From CAYWJA01 sp964458485 (lineage in GTDB: Bacteria > Patescibacteriota > Gracilibacteria > UM-FILTER-43-11), in NCBI GenBank assembly GCA_964458485.1, contig CAYWJA010000004.1, positions 3,933 through 67,932 on the forward strand: a DNA stretch of 64,000 nt. The letters are read 5' to 3'. The notes beneath the pieces were generated by a model. It was not told where the DNA came from. It was given only the letters and a program-made list of their open reading frames with translations, and did no database searches. Numbering within the stretch: the first letter of the stretch is position 1; each line of letters starts with the position of its first letter. Below, in pieces: positions 25,953 through 35,023 of this stretch. A program made the position numbers and the translations under genes.

Positions 25953-26942
25953 TTATGCCGCACTTACTTCATCGATTTCTTCTATGTCATCAAGGTCTAA
26001 TTCAATTTCGCCACCCTCTTCATCATCTCCTTCTGGGTGTTCTGACGGTAGGCTTTTTAACACATTACCACCAATCGCCTTAAGATCTTCGGTCATCCCC
26101 GTGGCCCATTCTGTGACCCTGCGTCGTTCAGCCGGTGTGAGTATCTGTCTGTTGCCAAGACCATGAAGATAAGCCACCACCCTATTTCTATCCTCCAGCA
26201 ATTCATTTATTTTTGCTTCAGCTGCCTCATCATTGTCTTTGCCGATCGCATCCGATGCATTTAATTGTTTTTTTCTAAGCACCCATCCTGTCCCCTTGGC
26301 AGAAAAATAAAACATTGAGAAAAAAGACACCCAAAAAACAACACTATCGCCAAACGCAGCCATTTTATTAAGCATGCTCCCGGTTTCATTTAAGCTGTCT
26401 TGTAGGGCTTTTTTTGGTTGTGTAACCTGCTTAATTTTTTTATAGCCTCTCCGAGCTTTATCAACCGCCCTACTCCACAAGCCACCCTCCTGCTCCATTT
26501 CAGCCGGTACCCTCTCCACATTTTCAACATTGGGTTTGTAACCAATAGCATTCTGATAAATATGTTGCGCTATATTGCCACCAGCAAGTCCAACACCACC
26601 ACCTATGGCTGTAATTATTAAAATATTTTTGATTGTTCTCCTTGTGTCATAAGAAAGACGCTCATACATAGTATTCTGTCTTATTTTAAGAGGTGCCCTT
26701 TCCGTGGGTACATCCGACAGAGGTTTTTCAAATCTTTTTTGTAATTCTTTTGCCTCTTCTAAAAGCGTACGGCAGTTATCTTTTGTAAAACCGTCGGGTA
26801 TCCGTTCAGGGTTAGCAATCACATCTTCAAGCCTTTCTATAGCGAGTTTTAGATTATTTTCGTCCTCCGACAGCTGCTCCATAATGGTTTTTTGACCTTC
26901 TGGTCTCTGCCCATTGTTATTGGGTGTTTTTGGCGGTTTCAT
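25953..26942 (-). CDS. Hypothetical two-segment membrane protein (329 aa)
   Basis: N-terminal helical, charged part (about 1-105); a first membrane segment near 108-128 (IKNILIITAIGGGVGLAGG); a basic linker with KKIKQ; a second hydrophobic segment near 195-218 (FWVSFFSMFYFSAKG); and a strongly acidic C-terminal tail (DDEEGGEIELDLDDIEEIDE). No known family. It sits just upstream of the SLH-sortase on the same strand with its own promoter, so an envelope role is possible but not shown. Confidence 0.65.
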   Translation of the reverse strand: MKPPKTPNNNGQRPEGQKTIMEQLSEDENNLKLAIERLEDVIANPERIPDGFTKDNCRTLLEEAKELQKRFEKPLSDVPTERAPLKIRQNTMYERLSYDTRRTIKNILIITAIGGGVGLAGGNIAQHIYQNAIGYKPNVENVERVPAEMEQEGGLWSRAVDKARRGYKKIKQVTQPKKALQDSLNETGSMLNKMAAFGDSVVFWVSFFSMFYFSAKGTGWVLRKKQLNASDAIGKDNDEAAEAKINELLEDRNRVVAYLHGLGNRQILTPAERRRVTEWATGMTEDLKAIGGNVLKSLPSEHPEGDDEEGGEIELDLDDIEEIDEVSAA

Positions 26943-26968
26943 AATTTCTATTTTTATATTATCTTTTA

Positions 26969-26997
26969 ATTATAACATATGTAGCACAAAAAAGCAA
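26969..26997 (-). promoter_or_regulatory. Promoter of the two-segment membrane protein
   Basis: Minus strand: -35 TTGCTT (26997-26992), 17-bp spacer, -10 TATAAT (26974-26969); ATG at 26942. Confidence 0.6.
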
Positions 26998-27069
26998 TGA
27001 AGTATTTGACAAATTACTAGTGTCCAATAAAACTTTCTTTGGACAGCAGGGATAAATTGTTAAAAAATT

Positions 27070-27098
27070 TGACATAATATAAAATATATAATATAATT
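27070..27098 (+). promoter_or_regulatory. Consensus sigma70 promoter
   Basis: -35 TTGACA (27070-27075), 17-bp spacer, -10 TATAAT (27093-27098): a perfect consensus pair. The gene start is at 27122. Confidence 0.75.
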
Positions 27099-27121
27099 AT
27101 GCCTATTTTAAATATCAAAAA

Positions 27122-28165
27122 ATGGCAAATATTGATCGCAGAAAAGCACTGTTGCTAGGAGGGGCTGGTGTTGGGATGGCAGCAGTTGCTGCAGAAGAAC
27201 TTCAATGGGGCTTAATAAGAAATTTTATTGCAAGTCTGATGTCAGAAGAAGGGCATAGGCCTTTTGAACTTAATGAAAGTTTAATGGAGGAGCTACGTCC
27301 TTTTACTACAGCAAAAATGCAGCCGGCCCAAACCGAAGATCGTGCCTATCGCTATTTTGTGCGTCATGCTAAGGAATTTTATCCAACAACTCTTGATGTA
27401 GAAAAGACGGCTCGTCTTATAGCTTCTTTTTATCCAGAAGTATGGCCTGAAATGGATTATCCCAATAGACGACTTGCACATTGGCTTACTCAGAAATTAA
27501 ATAAATCAAAAGTTTTGGATCAGCTCAAAGATCTAAGGGAAAAAAATAGGCAAAGAAAGAAAAAATCCCATCTTGTTCTATTGCCCCAAATACATGAACA
27601 ATCAGAAGAAATGGCAAATTCTGAATTAATTAATAGAATTTATCAAGATACGATTAATGCTTCTGCCAGAAATATTACCGGCATTCTACAGGTATTAAAT
27701 AGATATAAACCAAAGATAGGTGTAGAAGGGCATCCTTCTGAAATTGAATTAGACGAAGAGGCAGTAATAGCATTGGCCAGTAAAAATAACCCAGATGATC
27801 CGAAAGAAATGGCAAGAGTAAGACGCTACATTGCATCAGAAAAAAAGATGCGGCCATGGCTATACGACGCAGATTATCAGACCTGTGGTATTGAACAAAC
27901 TTTTCTTAAAACAGCCCTTCACACATTTGATCTTTTATGCGAAGAAAAAATTAAATGTTATCCTCCTTTTCATAGGATGATTTCTATTTTATTTTCCGTA
28001 TTAATCCGTGAGCAATTTGCTATTGAAACAATACTACAAAGATTGGATGATGATGAGCTAGGGGTGATTACAATTGGCATTAGCCATATACCGTCTATGC
28101 AACAATATATGAGAGATGTGCATCCCAATGTACAAACAAGGACTATAGTTCCAAAATTTCAATAG
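27122..28165 (+). CDS. Tat-exported TraB/ChaN-like (Tiki superfamily) protein
   Basis: 347 residues. The N-terminus DRRKALLLGGAGVGMAAVA is a twin-arginine-type signal. The core has spaced motifs typical of the EreA/ChaN/TraB-Tiki fold: LVLLPQIHEQ (near 157), KPKIGVEGHPSE (near 197) and ITIGISHIPSM (near 318), which could form a metal or substrate site. The family is diverse (haem-binding ChaN, TraB/PrgY, Tiki proteases), so no activity can be assigned. It is driven by the strongest-looking promoter in the window, suggesting high expression. Confidence 0.5.
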   Translation: MANIDRRKALLLGGAGVGMAAVAAEELQWGLIRNFIASLMSEEGHRPFELNESLMEELRPFTTAKMQPAQTEDRAYRYFVRHAKEFYPTTLDVEKTARLIASFYPEVWPEMDYPNRRLAHWLTQKLNKSKVLDQLKDLREKNRQRKKKSHLVLLPQIHEQSEEMANSELINRIYQDTINASARNITGILQVLNRYKPKIGVEGHPSEIELDEEAVIALASKNNPDDPKEMARVRRYIASEKKMRPWLYDADYQTCGIEQTFLKTALHTFDLLCEEKIKCYPPFHRMISILFSVLIREQFAIETILQRLDDDELGVITIGISHIPSMQQYMRDVHPNVQTRTIVPKFQ

Positions 28166-28173
28166 TAAAAAGA

Positions 28174-28359
28174 TTATCCCATCCTGCTATGTACAATATC
28201 AACATATCTCCTGTTACCTGTTAAAAGTGCTTCGGTAGGTAATTGTGAACGGAATAGGTCAATCTGTTCTTGGCCCACTCCATCCAGCCTGCTCAATAAT
28301 TCAATAAAGTCAGGTTGATCTGGCAGGTCAGCTTGATGTTGTGTATTTTTTGCTAGCAT
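28174..28359 (-). CDS. Small hypothetical protein (61 aa)
   Basis: Begins 7 bases after the stop of the nucleotidyltransferase gene on the same strand, so probably translated from the same mRNA. The start MLAKNTQHQADLP (28359) is preferred; a longer reading overlaps the previous gene. Polar, likely helical, with no motif recognised. Confidence 0.45.
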   Translation of the reverse strand: MLAKNTQHQADLPDQPDFIELLSRLDGVGQEQIDLFRSQLPTEALLTGNRRYVDIVHSRMG

Positions 28360-28366
28360 ATTTACA

Positions 28367-29656
28367 TTATTTCCTCTTACCCACATCCACCGCCTTCTTA
28401 TTAACCACACTCTTTAGTTTTTGCTCCAGTAATACCATTTTATTATTTGGAACATCTTTATCAATTAGTACATTAGCACCTACAAATACATTGCTGCCAA
28501 TTTTGACACCTGGATTTGTACTCGAATTAATACCAAATCGCGCACCAGCACCTATAATCGCACCCAATTTATTAGTATAGCTATTTGTTTTTTTGCCCTT
28601 TACGCAAACCTGGATATCCTCTTCATCAAACCTCAGGTTCCCCAAAACAGTCCCGGCACCAAACGACACATTGCTATCTATAATACTGTCACCTATATAA
28701 TTAGTATGCATCCATACGTCATGATTTAGATAGCTTCTTGCCACCTCCGTTGCAAACCCAACAACACAGTTCTTACCGATCATACTATTGCGAACGAGCG
28801 CATTGTTGGCGACAATACATCCTTCACCAATATATGCAGGGCCGTGAATTACAGCATTCTCAAATACTCTTACACTAGGACCAATAAATACATTCCCCCT
28901 TATGGTCGCTGATTTACTCACCTTGGCGGTTCTATGGATTCTGTGCTCATCTTTGTTTAAAAAGTATTCCATTACCTTTAATATATGCCATGGGTATTTA
29001 ATTGGCTGCCAGAATCCATGATATTTAAATGCGGTGATTTTTGCTTTACCTTTTTTGATGTATTTATCCAAAGCCTTTTCATATCTATTGTCAGCTTTAC
29101 CTTTTTGTTTAGCTAAATAAGATTTGAAAGCAGGAAAATCATTATATATATGGAGTACCATATTAACCATATTGCTCGGCTCTTTCCCTTCTTTTGGTTT
29201 TTCTATTATATCGGTAATGTACTTTTTTTTGTCTATTTTTAAATATCCACCCGGGAAGTAGTGGTCAACTTTTTTGCCGACGATTAACCCGTCTACCGAC
29301 TTTTTTGAAGCCTCTACAGCTTTTTCAAATAATTCATAATCAAATACATCATTTGTACTCACTACCATTATATTTTTGTGTTTAACTGCCTTGGCTCCCG
29401 CAAGAACTCCGCCAGCCATCCCCTCTTCTAGTTTTTTCTGCTCCACTACCAGGACATTTTTATATTTTTTTAGAATATTTTTGAGGGCGTCTAAATTATA
29501 TTTATTGCCTACCACAACAATATCGCGCATTTTTGCTTTTTTAAGCGCGGCAATACGATGTTCAATAAGAGGTTTGCCACAAAACTCCAACAAATTTTTA
29601 TCTTGAATAGGATCCAGACGTGTACTTTGGCCTGCAGCTAGTAATATTACTTGCAT
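28367..29656 (-). CDS. GlmU-like sugar-phosphate nucleotidyltransferase with hexapeptide repeats
   Basis: 429 residues. The N-terminal nucleotidyltransferase (about 1-230) has LLAAGQSTRLDPIQDKNLLEFCGKPLIEH, the NTP-binding signature. The C-terminal left-handed beta-helix (about 245-415) has hexapeptide repeats (SATIRGNVFIGPSVRVFENAVIHG). The same plan is seen in GlmU and in sugar-1-phosphate thymidylyl- or guanylyltransferases. The substrate is unclear: the LPDQ signature of GlmU/RmlA is altered and acetyltransferase residues cannot be confirmed. Likely supplies activated sugar for wall or surface polysaccharide. Confidence 0.85.
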   Translation of the reverse strand: MQVILLAAGQSTRLDPIQDKNLLEFCGKPLIEHRIAALKKAKMRDIVVVGNKYNLDALKNILKKYKNVLVVEQKKLEEGMAGGVLAGAKAVKHKNIMVVSTNDVFDYELFEKAVEASKKSVDGLIVGKKVDHYFPGGYLKIDKKKYITDIIEKPKEGKEPSNMVNMVLHIYNDFPAFKSYLAKQKGKADNRYEKALDKYIKKGKAKITAFKYHGFWQPIKYPWHILKVMEYFLNKDEHRIHRTAKVSKSATIRGNVFIGPSVRVFENAVIHGPAYIGEGCIVANNALVRNSMIGKNCVVGFATEVARSYLNHDVWMHTNYIGDSIIDSNVSFGAGTVLGNLRFDEEDIQVCVKGKKTNSYTNKLGAIIGAGARFGINSSTNPGVKIGSNVFVGANVLIDKDVPNNKMVLLEQKLKSVVNKKAVDVGKRK

Positions 29657-29711
29657 GGTGCTTTTGGTTAGATGCTATGCTTTATTGTAGCATATGAATA
29701 ATTTTTAGTTT

Positions 29712-30119
29712 TTATTTTTTAATTTTTAGTCTGGATGTACTGTAAATTTTTGCAAAAATTCGTATCAATTCATCCACTTCTTTTAATAATATTTTCTCAG
29801 ACTCGATCGTCTCGGGGATAGCTTCGAAAAGCATTTTCAGCCAGAATTCAGTTTCCTTGGCCTCCTTCTTGGCTATTGCAATTTTATGGATAAAATCTTT
29901 TGTCGACTCAGCCCCATTCGCTTCTCGATAGTTTGCACCGATGCTTGTTCCGGACCTTAATAATTGGCTTAGGATGTTTTTATTATAAAAAGTTAATTTC
30001 GTACTTTTAACAAATTTTATAATCATAATGCCAAATTGCTCAGTCCGTTTTTCCAGAAAATATTGTTTATTATATTTGTTTTGATAGGATGAATTATTGT
30101 TTACAGTTACGTCTGTCAT
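29712..30119 (-). CDS. Four-helix-bundle protein (S23 family)
   Basis: 135 residues. The central signature TSIGANYREANGAESTKDF with following KEAKETEFWLKML is the S23/'four helix bundle' family, originally found as ORFs within 23S rRNA intervening sequences and common as single genes in CPR and Bacteroidetes. Function unknown. Here it is a free-standing gene downstream of the ComEC-like gene on the same strand. Confidence 0.85.
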   Translation of the reverse strand: MTDVTVNNNSSYQNKYNKQYFLEKRTEQFGIMIIKFVKSTKLTFYNKNILSQLLRSGTSIGANYREANGAESTKDFIHKIAIAKKEAKETEFWLKMLFEAIPETIESEKILLKEVDELIRIFAKIYSTSRLKIKK

Positions 30120-30145
30120 GCTAAATAAAAATTAAAAAATAAAAA

Positions 30146-30994
30146 CTAAAAACTAAAGGAAACATTCCCCTCAACCATAGTCTGATAAATTGTTCTATCA
30201 CCCAACTTCCCCATAGTTTCCGCATGCGGATGGCCGAATTTATTATCTTGTCCTGCAGATACGATTGCTGTGTGTGGATCCACTGCCCTTAAAAATACAT
30301 CAGACGTCGCAGTTTTACTACCATGATGGCCGAGCTTTAAAATATCTGCAGATACATCTTGGCCAGACAAAAGAATTTCCCGCTCCTCCTCTATTTCCGC
30401 ATCACCGGTTAGCATTGCAAGAGTACTCCATCCATCCGATGTACGACGCAGCAGACGAGCAACAATTGAAGTATTATTTTTGTTATATACGCTCTGCCCG
30501 ACTAGGCTTTGGCCTTTAAGTGGATAAAGAATGTCGAGATATACATTTGATCCGATTTGCAGATCCTGGTGATTATCAATAAAAACGATTTCAATATTTT
30601 TCTTTTTAATCGTATCCAAAAAAGCGAGATAAACAGGGTCTTTCGATATAACACCCGTCAGAATCACTTTTTTTACCTGATATTTCTGCATTACATCTAA
30701 AATACCCCCATAATGATCGCGATGTGGATGCGTCAAAATAAAGATATCAATTGTCTTGTCAAAAAAGGTGAGCTGTCTGCTTATTTGATCCACAACCATG
30801 CTATCCGGACCGGCATCAATAAGTATATTATGATATTGAGGGGTTTGTATCAAAATCGCATCCCCCTGCCCTACGTCCAAAAAACTGATTTTTAGTGGCT
30901 GATAGATATCAAATAGCTGAACTATGGTCAATAAAAAAACTCCGATACAAATCATATGGAGTGTTACCCATTGTTTTTTTGTAAAAATTTGCAT
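30146..30994 (-). CDS. ComEC/Rec2-type metallo-beta-lactamase domain protein
   Basis: 282 residues. One N-terminal membrane segment (about 12-30), then the MBL domain found at the C-terminus of ComEC: FLDVGQGDAILIQTP, THPHRDHYGGI, LTGDAEIEEE, LKLGHHGSKTATSD. The ComEC channel domain is absent, so this is a stand-alone version with an extracytoplasmic nuclease-like domain. It may degrade one DNA strand during uptake, or act elsewhere in envelope nucleotide metabolism. Confidence 0.88.
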   Translation of the reverse strand: MQIFTKKQWVTLHMICIGVFLLTIVQLFDIYQPLKISFLDVGQGDAILIQTPQYHNILIDAGPDSMVVDQISRQLTFFDKTIDIFILTHPHRDHYGGILDVMQKYQVKKVILTGVISKDPVYLAFLDTIKKKNIEIVFIDNHQDLQIGSNVYLDILYPLKGQSLVGQSVYNKNNTSIVARLLRRTSDGWSTLAMLTGDAEIEEEREILLSGQDVSADILKLGHHGSKTATSDVFLRAVDPHTAIVSAGQDNKFGHPHAETMGKLGDRTIYQTMVEGNVSFSF

Positions 30995-31025
30995 ATCCGA
31001 CCTTATTAAGATCGGGAGGGTATAT

Positions 31026-31238
31026 TTATTGCACGGTAATTTCAGCCCCCCAAGCTTCTATCTGCCTTCTTATGGAATCAATTTTGTCAGGGGTAACATT
31101 AGTTATGTCGATCGCCATTCTATTATTTTCCTTGTCTACACCTGACCCGCTTATACCTGTTAACATTTCAATTAATCTGACACGGGTCTCTAATGTGTTG
31201 GGCAAATCATTAAACTGTATTATTAATGTGTTGGGCAT
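31026..31238 (-). CDS. Small hypothetical protein (70 aa)
   Basis: Compact alpha/beta protein (LIIQFNDLP...RVRLIEMLTGISGSGV...MAIDITNVTPDKIDSIRRQIEAWGAEITVQ) with a ferredoxin-like or ACT-like alternation of strands and helices. It lies 31 bp upstream of the ComEC-like gene on the same strand. No family recognised. Confidence 0.55.
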   Translation of the reverse strand: MPNTLIIQFNDLPNTLETRVRLIEMLTGISGSGVDKENNRMAIDITNVTPDKIDSIRRQIEAWGAEITVQ

Positions 31239-31299
31239 GCTTTTTTAAATAAAGGGAATATTTATACTGCAAATTTTTAGAAATGTCAATCCCTATAGG

Positions 31300-31328
31300 T
31301 TGCCCAGTCTTATTAAATTTGTTATAAT
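31300..31328 (+). promoter_or_regulatory. Promoter of the LPQTG protein gene
   Basis: -35 TTGCCC (31300-31305), 17-bp spacer, -10 TATAAT (31323-31328). The sequence 31318-31336 is identical over 19 bases to 15842-15860. Confidence 0.6.
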
Positions 31329-31330
31329 AA

Positions 31331-31390
31331 TATGATAATTCCCATTGGAGATCCGATTGGGAACCCAATGGACGATCCAATTGGGCTTAA
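31331..31390 (+). repeat. CCCATTGG/GATCC inverted array upstream of the LPQTG gene
   Basis: Units CCCATTGGAGATCCGATTGGG and AACCCAATGGACGATCCAATTGGG (each slightly diverged, mutually palindromic) lie between promoter and start. Same GATCC family as 19672-19755 and 62998-63045. Confidence 0.7.
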
Positions 31391-31407
31391 TAATAATCAT
31401 AAATATC

Positions 31408-32916
31408 ATGAAGAAATTAATCATATCCATAGTTGCGGCGTTAGTATTCGCAGCTCAGCTTACCTTCGCTGCAGGTGAGCCGGAAAATGTCAAAAACTTA
31501 AAAGCTACGGCTGTAGATTCTACGTCAATTCAATTGGCATGGGATGCCGCTAAAGACGGCGCAGGAGCTGCTGTAAAAAACTATCGCGTTTATTATGGCA
31601 CTACATCTGTTTTTAAGGCAGGCAAAGGTGAATATGATAGTAAAATAGATAGTACTGATAATAAAACTACATATACGGTTGCCAAACTTACAGCAGGCAC
31701 TGCTTACTATTTTTCTGTAACAGCCCTTGATTCTAAGGGTATAGAAAGTGCAAGTTATAGCTATGAAGCAAGCGCAACAACCAAAGCAGTTGCCGGAAGT
31801 ACAGTCAAGGATACAACCGCACCAACAGTTGCCAAGGTATCTGCAGCGGATAAAACACACGTAAAAGTAGTATTTAGCGAAGCGGTTGCACTCCCTGCGC
31901 TTATTCCAGAGACAGCATTTTCTATAAAACAGCAGGTTGATTCCACAAAAACATTAGCAGTTAAAAGTGCAAAACTAGATGTATTAGATACTTCTAAAAA
32001 AACAGTTGTATTAGAAACTGCAGAACAGACAGCAAGTGTTAACTATATTGTTACAGCTGGTGTAACCGTTAAAGATGTTGCTGGCAATCCAATGGTTAGT
32101 GGCAGTACAGATTCGGGTCTTTTCTTAGGTTCCGCAAAGGCAGCTGCAGCAGCAACTACATCAGCCACTACAAGCAGCACTACTACAACCACTACAGCAG
32201 CCACAACCTCAACAGGAGATTGTGTAAAAGATATGACTTGTTTCCTAAATTATTTAAAAACATGTTCAGTGGGTAAAGTTTTACAAGAAGACACTGGCAA
32301 AAAATATCAGTATAAAGTCGAGGTCGTTGGCGTTGATACGGTAACCAGCAGCAATTGTTCGGTAAAATATACAGCCAATGTACATCCGGACATTCTATAT
32401 GCAACAACATATATGACGTGTCAGGTTCCAAAAGGTGCATATTCTTCCGTAGCAGCTTACGAAACAGTATTTGATGTGAAAAAATGTACTGGTAATTTAA
32501 CTAAAGGATACAAATCAATTACAGCAGCTAAAGACACTACTCCTCCAGAAAACATTACTAATTTATTAGCATCTTACAAGAAGAAATTAAAGAAATTTAT
32601 AGTATCTCTTAGTTGGACAGCAAGCCTGAATACAGCAAAAGATTTAGCTGACCAAATGTTATATCAGAGCTTAAATCGAGGTAAGACATATGATACTGGT
32701 AAATCTTTGGGTGCATTAGCAACTAAAACTGACGTAACAAATCTTGATGGAGGCAAGGAATATACATTCAAAGTGACTACAAAGGATACATCCGGCAACG
32801 AAAGTACTGGTGTAGTAAAATCAATCCGCCTACCTCAAACAGGTGTGGGCGTTGGTTTACTTTTGCTTGGTAGTATGTATGGTGCACATAGGGTTATGAG
32901 GAGGAAAAAGGATTAG
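31408..32916 (+). CDS. Sortase-anchored fibronectin type III protein (LPQTG)
   Basis: 502 residues, secreted and wall-anchored. Signal peptide about 1-22 (MKKLIISIVAALVFAAQLTFA). FN3 domain 1 at about 25-120; Ig-like domain with DTTAPTVAKVSAADKTHVKVVFSEAV (about 130-245); Thr/Ala/Ser linker (about 248-278); a Cys-containing domain with four to five Cys (GDCVKDMTCF, KTCSVG) to about 370; FN3 domain 2 (about 385-473). It ends LPQTG (475-479), a hydrophobic stretch and RRKK, a complete sortase sorting signal. The SLH-sortase at 24784 is the likely partner. Confidence 0.9.
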   Translation: MKKLIISIVAALVFAAQLTFAAGEPENVKNLKATAVDSTSIQLAWDAAKDGAGAAVKNYRVYYGTTSVFKAGKGEYDSKIDSTDNKTTYTVAKLTAGTAYYFSVTALDSKGIESASYSYEASATTKAVAGSTVKDTTAPTVAKVSAADKTHVKVVFSEAVALPALIPETAFSIKQQVDSTKTLAVKSAKLDVLDTSKKTVVLETAEQTASVNYIVTAGVTVKDVAGNPMVSGSTDSGLFLGSAKAAAAATTSATTSSTTTTTTAATTSTGDCVKDMTCFLNYLKTCSVGKVLQEDTGKKYQYKVEVVGVDTVTSSNCSVKYTANVHPDILYATTYMTCQVPKGAYSSVAAYETVFDVKKCTGNLTKGYKSITAAKDTTPPENITNLLASYKKKLKKFIVSLSWTASLNTAKDLADQMLYQSLNRGKTYDTGKSLGALATKTDVTNLDGGKEYTFKVTTKDTSGNESTGVVKSIRLPQTGVGVGLLLLGSMYGAHRVMRRKKD

Positions 32917-33019
32917 AAAGTGGCGAATCGTCACCAGAATTGAACAGACATGACAGAAAGGCTCTGCAGAAATGTGGGGTCTTTTTTGTTTTGGGTTCAT
33001 TGGTTTGTTGTGTAATAAT

Positions 33020-33047
33020 GTAGGGGGCGCAGATCTGCGTCCCCTAC
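33020..33047. repeat. 28-bp REP palindrome, copy 1
   Basis: Near-perfect 28-bp palindrome with centre GCAGATCTGC and arms GTAGGGG / CCCCTAC, between the LPQTG gene and acs. The identical family member at 47008-47035 is perfectly palindromic. A derivative lies inside lysS-HD (37037-37060). Confidence 0.8.
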
Positions 33048-33085
33048 CAAATATATACAAAAAAATAACCCAAAATAAAAATATC

Positions 33086-35023
33086 ATGCCAAAACAAAAA
33101 AAAGTAACAAAATCCAAAGTTCTTAACAGAGAAACCACAGTCGTTTTAATGGAAGAGAAAAAATGGTACAAGCCATCTACAAAAGTCATTAAAAAAGCTA
33201 TAATCAAAGACTGGAAAAAAGTCCACGCTGCAGCCAAACGTAACCCGATCAAATATTGGGAAGAGGCAGCGCGTGAACTGGAATGGTATAGGGAATGGAA
33301 AATTCCTTTTAAAGAAGCTAAAAAGAATTTTTTCCAATGGTTCTTAGGCGCCAAATGCAACATCGTCCACAATTGTCTGGATCGCCATATGGGAACTCCA
33401 ACAGAAAAAAGGACAGCAATTATTTGGGAAAATGACAAAGGCGACCATTGTAAAATGACCTACAAAGAGCTCAATAAATCTGTTTGCAAAATGGCCAATG
33501 GTCTTAAATCTCTCGGCGTTAGAAAGGGCGACGTAGTCGCGATTTATATTCAAAATACTCCGGAAGCAGCCATTTCTATGTTGGCTTGTGCAAAAATTGG
33601 CGCAGTCCACTCCGTCGTTTATGCCGGCTTTTCTGCACATGCCTTAAAAGATCGAATTGATGATGGGAAAGCAAAGGTTTTAATAACATCCGATGTCGGC
33701 TACCGTGCTGGCAAAACAATCGACATGTATTCTTTGTGTGCAGATGCTGTTAAAGGTTCAAAAACCATCAAAAAAATGATTGTAGTTAAGCGTAAGCCAT
33801 CCAGTAAAAAGAAAAATAAACGCCGGGATGTCTGGTTTGGTGAATTAATGCGCAAGCAGTCTGCAAAATGTGAAACAGAAGTAATGAGTTCGGAAGATCC
33901 TCTGTTTATTTTGTATACATCCGGCACTACATCAAAACCAAAAGGCGTGGTTCATGTGCATGGCGGTTATATGGTTGGTGTTAATCGGACATTCAGATGG
34001 GTAATGGACGTAAAAGATGATGATATTTATTGGTGCACTGCGGATCCCGGATGGATAACTGGTCATAGTTATATAGTCTACGCACCTTTGATGTCCGGCA
34101 TTACTACTTTAATGTTTGAAGGTGCACCAAATTACCCAAAGCCGGATAAATTATGGCGTGTTGTTAAAAAACACAAAGTCACAATTTTTTATACTGCCCC
34201 AACCCTCATACGCGCACTTATGGGCTATGGTGACAAGTGGGTTAAAAAACACAATATGCCATCACTCCGATTACTCGGATCAGTCGGCGAACCTATTAAT
34301 CCGGAGGCGTGGCGGTGGTATTGGAAAGTTGTAGGAAGAAAAAAATGCCCCATCATGGATACCTGGTGGCAAACTGAGACTGGCATGTTTATAATTACCC
34401 CCCTTCCATCTATGCCACTCAAGGCTGGCTCTGCCACATTACCATTTCCGGGGATAATCGCTGATGTCGTTGACAAAAAGGGCAAATCCGTCAAAGTTGG
34501 CGAAGGCGGTTATTTGATTATTAAAAACCAATGGCCATCTATGCTGCGTACAGTATTTAAAAACCCAAAACGTTACATCGAAACATACTGGAAGGACGTT
34601 CCTGGTTCATATTTTACAGGGGATCTAGCCCGTAAAGACAAAGACGGATATTTTTGGGTACAAGGAAGGTGCGATGATGTCCTTTCCATTGCCGGCCATC
34701 GTATTAGTAATGCTGAAATTGAGAGTGCAATTGTATCCCATAAAGCAGCCGCCGAAGCCGCAGTTATTGGCAAACCACATCCTGTAAAAGGTGAATCTGC
34801 AAAGGCTTTTGTAATACTAAAAAGGGGCATAAAACCATCTGATAAATTAATTGTGGAACTCAAAAAACAAATCCGCAAAGAGCTCGGTCCAATTGCTGTT
34901 ACGGATGAAATTGAATTCGTTAAAAAATTACCAAAAACCCGTAGCGGTAAAATCATGAGGCGAGTTCTAAAAGCAAAAGAGCTTGGCAAGGAGTTGGGTG
35001 ACACTAGCGCGTTGGCGGATTAA
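33086..35023 (+). CDS. acs: Acetyl-CoA synthetase (AMP-forming)
   Basis: Acetate + ATP + CoA to acetyl-CoA via acetyl-AMP. 645 residues from the ATG at 33086 (MPKQKKVTKSK); the longer reading from 32972 would translate the REP palindrome. Signatures: YTSGTTSKPKGVVH, DTWWQTETG, YFTGDLARKDKDGYFWVQGR and the C-terminal acetylatable Lys in RSGKIMRR (near 622). The C-terminus LGKELGDTSALAD is repeated as a fragment at 35812-35853. It is convergent with, and overlaps by 4 bp, the next gene. Confidence 0.95.
   Translation: MPKQKKVTKSKVLNRETTVVLMEEKKWYKPSTKVIKKAIIKDWKKVHAAAKRNPIKYWEEAARELEWYREWKIPFKEAKKNFFQWFLGAKCNIVHNCLDRHMGTPTEKRTAIIWENDKGDHCKMTYKELNKSVCKMANGLKSLGVRKGDVVAIYIQNTPEAAISMLACAKIGAVHSVVYAGFSAHALKDRIDDGKAKVLITSDVGYRAGKTIDMYSLCADAVKGSKTIKKMIVVKRKPSSKKKNKRRDVWFGELMRKQSAKCETEVMSSEDPLFILYTSGTTSKPKGVVHVHGGYMVGVNRTFRWVMDVKDDDIYWCTADPGWITGHSYIVYAPLMSGITTLMFEGAPNYPKPDKLWRVVKKHKVTIFYTAPTLIRALMGYGDKWVKKHNMPSLRLLGSVGEPINPEAWRWYWKVVGRKKCPIMDTWWQTETGMFIITPLPSMPLKAGSATLPFPGIIADVVDKKGKSVKVGEGGYLIIKNQWPSMLRTVFKNPKRYIETYWKDVPGSYFTGDLARKDKDGYFWVQGRCDDVLSIAGHRISNAEIESAIVSHKAAAEAAVIGKPHPVKGESAKAFVILKRGIKPSDKLIVELKKQIRKELGPIAVTDEIEFVKKLPKTRSGKIMRRVLKAKELGKELGDTSALAD

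Noticed and set aside
32972..33085. Extended N-terminus of Acs
   Set aside because: It would translate the 28-bp palindrome and an unrelated hydrophobic stretch; the ATG at 33086 fits the family.
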